Below, in pieces: positions 60,441 through 64,000 of a DNA stretch of 64,000 nt (positions are counted from its first letter, which is position 1; the number at the start of each line of letters is the position of its first letter). Below the pieces are notes generated by a model. It was not told where the DNA came from. It saw nothing but the letters and a program-made list of their open reading frames with translations, and made no database searches. Origin of the DNA: Actinospica sp035552695 (GTDB taxonomy: Bacteria; Actinomycetota; Actinomycetes; Streptomycetales; Catenulisporaceae); contig NZ_DASZKT010000043.1 of assembly GCF_035552695.1 (NCBI RefSeq), positions 1 through 64,000 on the forward strand, given 5' to 3'. Position numbers and translations under genes: made by a program.

Positions 60441-63281
60441 TCAGCGCGTCCACCGCGCGGCGAGCTCGCTTCGGGAACGTATTGCCAGCTTGCGGTAGAT
60501 CGACGCGAGGTGCGTTTCGACCGTGCGTACGCTGACGAAAAGGCGAGCGGCGACCTCGCGGTTGGTCTGCCCGGCCGAGACGAGGTCGGCCACCTGGCGT
60601 TCGGTGGGGGTGAGTGCGGCGGCGCCGCTGCCGTCGCCGCCGCGTCGCCCCTTGCCGAGTTCGGCCCGCACGAGATCGATGAAGGGTACGGCGCCGATGG
60701 TCTCGAAGCAGTTCAGGGCCTCGTCCAGTGCGCGGCGGGCCTCGGTCCTGGCCTTTCGGCGGCGCTGGATCTGGCCCAGGGCAAGGAGACTGCGGCCCAG
60801 TTCCACGCGGAACGGGCTTGTCCGGTGCGCGGCGACGGCGGCCTCGAGCGAGACGCCGGCCGCGTCCAGGTCACCGGCGGCGGCCAGGGCCAGGCCTTCG
60901 ACGCGTCGCCCGATGCCGACGAGCGTCGGCCGGCCCGCCTCCCCGCCGATCTCCAGCAGCTCGTCGGCAACGGCTCTCGCCTCGTCCAGCCGGCCGAGAC
61001 TCATCAGCGCCTGGCCGAGATTGCCTTCGAGCCGACCGCGACGGCCCGGTTCGCGCACGCCCGAGTCGCGCGCCTTGGCATAGGCCGGACCGAGCAGGTC
61101 GGCGGCCGCCTCGTCGTCGCCGTCGAGCAGCGCTGCCAGACCTTTGATATTCGTGATCACGGGGCCGCCGGCCGGCCACTTCTCGATCACCGGCCGCGTT
61201 GTGGCGACGTCCCCGTTGAGCAGGGTGAGCAGGGCTTCGGCAGCGCTCAGCGCGACCGGCGTGGTGGTGCCCTCCGGCAGTAGCGGCACGCCCACGTCGA
61301 GCGCCTCGCGCGCCGCGGAGAGCTGACCGGACCAGATCTCGGTGAGTGCGAGGTGGCCGTAGAGCGAGGGCAGCATCGAATCCTCGCCGCGATCCCGGAC
61401 GCCGCCGATCGACGCGCGCAGCGCCGCGCGGGATCGGCCGAGATCGTCCACATCCTTATACCAGCAGGCCAGGACGGTCTCGGCACGATTGCTGGATACG
61501 ACATATGGCAGGTCGCGTTGCAGCTCCTCGATGCGGCGCAGCACGTCGAACGCGATGCCCTCCGCCGATTCCAGCCGCGCGAACGCCAGGTAGATCAGCG
61601 CCGTGCACAACGCCGCGCCGTCCGCGTCGGCACCGACCCTGTCGAACAACTCGAGTGAGCGATTCGCCAGGACCGCGCGCGGGGTGCCGAGTCCGTCGCC
61701 GACATCCGCGGCCAGCGCCAGGACGACGGCCCTGGTGTGCGGATCCAGCGCCGGATCGGCGACAAGCGGCGCCACCAGGCGTTCTGCCGCCTCAGGGCTC
61801 TGCGTCCACCACGTGGCCTCGACCAGCACCGGCAGCGCGTGGCGACGTCCCGGTGCGTCGGATCTCCAGGCCAGGTCGGCGTTTCGGCGTGCGCGCTCGT
61901 AGTCGGCGGCACGCAGATTCTGCTCGGCGGCGATGCGCAGCCGGCGGCAACGGCTCTCGACGTCGGCCGCGGGAGTGCAGTCCGCCGCACGCTCGGCCAA
62001 CTCCGCCGCCGCTCGCACCGCACCGCGCACTCCCGCCGCGTGCGAACCGGCCTCCAGCGCCGCGGAGACCTTCGCATCGCCCTCCCCGTCCCAGGCGCGC
62101 AATATGTGCCGGGCACGTTGTTCCGGGTCCTCGACCAGGACCGCGAGCCTTCGGTGCGCGGCGGCCCGGCTCAGCGGCGGCATGACCTCGACGACGGCCG
62201 CGCCCAGCAGCGGATGGGCCGCCCGAAGCCGCCCGGCGGTGACGGCCACCACCCCGGCACCGACCGCGCGGTCGATGGCCGCGTCGACGTCCCGCACGGT
62301 CAACGCCAATGCCCGGCGCGCCAACGCGATCGACGGCTGATCGAGCAGCGCGACCGTGCGCAAGACCTCGTGCGCCGCCGACTCCAAGGCGTTCAATCGC
62401 CGGGTGACGAGCGTTGAGAGGGAGCGCGGCACCGGCATCTCAGGGTTGGCGGAGGCCGAGCCCGTGCCACGGCTGCGCGCGAGTTCCGCGCCGATCTCCA
62501 GCGCCCAGAAGGGATTTCCCGCCGTCCGCGCGGCGATCCCGGCCACGGTGCTCGTGGGCAGATTCAGAGCGAGCCGGTCGGCCAGCATCGATCCGATCGG
62601 CGCCGCATCGAGCGGGCCTACGTGCAGGCGCTGCACGGCGTTCAGCGGAATCTCGTCGTGCGCGGCGAGTGCCTCCGCGCTGGCCCCGTCGTCGCCGATG
62701 CCGCCAGCACCGCCGATGTCGCCGACGCCGCCGATCGTGCGGCGGGTGGCCAACAGGCGGATCGGCGCGGAGGTGAGTCTGCGCAGCGCGAACCAGAGAG
62801 CGTCCACGGTCGCGGCATCCAGCCACTGCAGATCGTCGACCGCCAACAGCACCGGCCGAAGCGTGCACAGCGATCGCAGCACATTGAGCGTTCCCGCGCC
62901 GACTTCACGCGGCCCGACCGGCGCCGACGGAGCCCGCCGAAGCAAGGCCGCGTCCACCGCGGACCGCTGCGGCTCCGGCAGGCTCGCCAGCACATCTTCG
63001 GGTACCGGATCGATCAGGTCCAACAGGCCGGCGAACGAAAGCCCGTTCTCGCCGGGCGACCCGCGCGCGGACAGCACCGTCCAACCGTCCGCGCGCGCGG
63101 CCGCGATTCCGGCCGACCAGAGTGCCGTCTTCCCGACCCCCGGCTCGCCCTCGACCACGAGCGCCCTCGCGCCCGCATCGGGTTCGATCAACAGTTCGCG
63201 TATGGTCGCGAGCTCCACACTCCGGCCGAAGACGCGTCTGTCTGGGAGCCGCTGTTCGCCAGGTACCCCCCTGGATTGCAC
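60441..63281 (-). CDS. LAL-type LuxR family ATPase regulator
   Basis: 946 aa. N-terminal AAA/STAND ATPase: Walker A GEPGVGKTALW (about residue 47), Walker B VLLAVDDLQWLD and the sensor region LLATRRT. A long alpha-helical, TPR-like middle (about 350-870) follows, then a C-terminal LuxR HTH with LTPTERQVADLVSAGQTNREVA and VETHLASIYRKL. LALs are large ATP-dependent activators, often of antibiotic or catabolic operons. Start is GTG 63281; an ATG two bases upstream is out of frame. No partner genes with an obvious pathway lie next to it. Confidence 0.93.
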   Translation of the reverse strand: MQSRGVPGEQRLPDRRVFGRSVELATIRELLIEPDAGARALVVEGEPGVGKTALWSAGIAAARADGWTVLSARGSPGENGLSFAGLLDLIDPVPEDVLASLPEPQRSAVDAALLRRAPSAPVGPREVGAGTLNVLRSLCTLRPVLLAVDDLQWLDAATVDALWFALRRLTSAPIRLLATRRTIGGVGDIGGAGGIGDDGASAEALAAHDEIPLNAVQRLHVGPLDAAPIGSMLADRLALNLPTSTVAGIAARTAGNPFWALEIGAELARSRGTGSASANPEMPVPRSLSTLVTRRLNALESAAHEVLRTVALLDQPSIALARRALALTVRDVDAAIDRAVGAGVVAVTAGRLRAAHPLLGAAVVEVMPPLSRAAAHRRLAVLVEDPEQRARHILRAWDGEGDAKVSAALEAGSHAAGVRGAVRAAAELAERAADCTPAADVESRCRRLRIAAEQNLRAADYERARRNADLAWRSDAPGRRHALPVLVEATWWTQSPEAAERLVAPLVADPALDPHTRAVVLALAADVGDGLGTPRAVLANRSLELFDRVGADADGAALCTALIYLAFARLESAEGIAFDVLRRIEELQRDLPYVVSSNRAETVLACWYKDVDDLGRSRAALRASIGGVRDRGEDSMLPSLYGHLALTEIWSGQLSAAREALDVGVPLLPEGTTTPVALSAAEALLTLLNGDVATTRPVIEKWPAGGPVITNIKGLAALLDGDDEAAADLLGPAYAKARDSGVREPGRRGRLEGNLGQALMSLGRLDEARAVADELLEIGGEAGRPTLVGIGRRVEGLALAAAGDLDAAGVSLEAAVAAHRTSPFRVELGRSLLALGQIQRRRKARTEARRALDEALNCFETIGAVPFIDLVRAELGKGRRGGDGSGAAALTPTERQVADLVSAGQTNREVAARLFVSVRTVETHLASIYRKLAIRSRSELAARWTR

Positions 63282-63353
63282 ATCAGAACTCTACCTGCGG
63301 CGTCCCCTGCTCGTCGCGGATATTCCGAACCCCGGCTGGTCGGGCGTGTCGGC

Positions 63354-63788
63354 CTAGAGCGCGGCCTCGAGGTACGTGCCGTACTCGAAGCTGCCGGTGT
63401 TGGTGTCGGTGAAGTAGCCGCCGAACATCGTGGGCAGGGCTTCGTTGGGCGAGCCGCCGAGGACGTACGTGTACTGCTGAACGCCGGACCCGCGCTCCTT
63501 CGGCCGGGTGAGGCGGAGGATGTTGTCGTTGCCGTCCCAGGAGCCGCTCAGGGTCTCGGTCAGGCCGTAGTCGGTCAGCGTGGCGACGACGGCGCCGCTG
63601 GTCACGCTGTCGATCACGAGCGTGCCGGTGAAGCCGTCGCTGTTCCAGTTGTAGCTGCCGACGATGCTGCTGCCGGCGGCGTTGGTGGTGACGGTGGGCC
63701 TGGTGGTCGCCGCGGACGCAGCCGTCGCCGCGAGGCCGGTGATCGCCAGCACCGAGGCGCCGACCACGACCTTGTACTTCGTGTTCAT
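63354..63788 (-). CDS. Small secreted protein of unknown function
   Basis: 144 aa from ATG 63788, which has GGAGGGG about 9 nt upstream; a start at 63827 would precede the signal peptide with unrelated residues. The signal peptide MNTKYKVVVGASVLAITGLA ends near ASA-ATT. The mature 115 residues are beta-rich (GSYNWNSDGFTGTLVIDSV, LTETLSGSWDGNDNILRL, GGYFTDTNTGSFEYGTYLE) without cysteines. No family recognised. Confidence 0.8.
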   Translation of the reverse strand: MNTKYKVVVGASVLAITGLAATAASAATTRPTVTTNAAGSSIVGSYNWNSDGFTGTLVIDSVTSGAVVATLTDYGLTETLSGSWDGNDNILRLTRPKERGSGVQQYTYVLGGSPNEALPTMFGGYFTDTNTGSFEYGTYLEAAL

Positions 63789-63809
63789 ACTCGTAATCCC
63801 CTCCGAGAT

Positions 63810-63839
63810 GGTGTGCAGTTCGTGCACACCAGAACCATA
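63810..63839 (-). promoter_or_regulatory. Promoter and inverted repeat of the secreted-protein gene
   Basis: On the minus strand TATGGT (63839-63834) fits a -10, with TTCAGC 16 bp upstream as a weak -35. Just downstream GGTGTGCA and TGCACACC (63810-63817 and 63823-63830) form a perfect 8-bp inverted repeat around 5 nt, overlapping the predicted transcript start. It may be an operator or a 5'-UTR hairpin. Confidence 0.45.
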
Positions 63840-63870
63840 GGAAGGGCGCGAGCCCGCTGAATCCGTGGAA

Positions 63871-64000
63871 CTACGCAGATTCGCCCGGGATCAGTTCGTC
63901 GATCAGGGTACGTACCCGCCGCTCGATCTCGTCGCGGATCGGGCGCACGGCCGCGATGCCCTGGCCGGCCGGGTCGTCGAGCACCCAGTCGAGGTAGCGC
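63871..64000 (-). CDS. C-terminal fragment of an ArsC / low-molecular-weight phosphatase-like protein (runs off the window)
   Basis: The minus strand is open from the window edge to a TAG at 63871, giving about 42 residues: RYLDWVLDDPAGQGIAAVRP, then an amphipathic helix IRDEIERRVRTLIDELIPG. The DDPAG(Q) turn followed by a RDEIERRV helix is the usual end of arsenate reductase (LMW-phosphatase fold) proteins. The catalytic CxxxxxR loop lies outside the window, so this is a tentative family call. Confidence 0.55.
   Translation of the reverse strand, partial: RYLDWVLDDPAGQGIAAVRPIRDEIERRVRTLIDELIPGESA

Overview
The window is very GC-rich, gene-dense DNA from a filamentous-type actinomycete. The evidence is strong third-position GC bias, frequent GTG starts, DesK-type two-component systems, three AfsR-like (SARP) regulators, a LAL-type LuxR regulator and the gene neighbourhoods sucC-sucD-DUF6350-purN-purH and folD/DUF3017/mdh. 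Streptomycetales or Catenulisporales fits best, but this is inferred from gene content and no rRNA or other marker is present. I recognise no tRNA, rRNA, CRISPR array, insertion sequence or prophage; the region looks like chromosomal core with accessory patches.

Layout. 1-4.3 kb: end of a CNNM/CBS membrane protein, guaA and an orphan membrane protein. 4.3-8 kb: envelope-stress type module, a PspC/LiaF-like gene divergent from a PspC-domain histidine kinase and its LuxR-type response regulator. 8.1-13.3 kb: a condensation-domain-like protein with a substituted catalytic histidine, divergent from a 1269-aa tandem ABC exporter. 13.3-16 kb: an NlpC/P60 wall hydrolase under a ydaO (c-di-AMP) riboswitch, strong hairpins and a Ser/Thr-rich membrane protein. 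16.1-18.6 kb: pcrA. 18.7-22.3 kb: ABC transporter plus two-component operon. 22.5-25.8 kb: a cobalamin-binding mutase subunit, then sucCD. 25.9-34.4 kb: DUF6350 protein, a string of Pro/Gln-rich small membrane proteins (RDD, DUF2752, DUF4190) and the purNH pair. 34.4-41.2 kb: folD, glgB, small proteins and monomeric isocitrate dehydrogenase. 41.2-51 kb: three tandem AfsR-like regulators. 51.2-58.7 kb: mdh, a septum-formation-domain protein, a second CNNM protein, trpS behind a 68-bp tandem repeat, a 2H phosphoesterase, a YihY protein, a MarR-GNAT fusion and a DUF952 protein. 58.6-64 kb: a phosphotransferase, a kinase-like pseudogene, a LAL regulator, a secreted orphan and the end of an ArsC/LMW-phosphatase-like gene.

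How the parts relate. TCA enzymes (sucCD, icd, mdh) and purine/one-carbon enzymes (guaA, purN, purH, folD) are interspersed here. Around them are envelope-sensing and envelope-remodelling genes (PspC, NlpC/P60, RDD proteins, ABC exporters). The most distinctive signals are: the condensation-like protein with HH changed to HA next to the tandem exporter; the SARP triplet with an 11-bp-period direct repeat upstream; the duplicated promoter-like unit before trpS; a MarR-GNAT gene whose 20-bp palindrome abuts its start codon; the kinase-like pseudogene with a large internal deletion; and the long antisense overlap between the DUF6350 and RDD genes.
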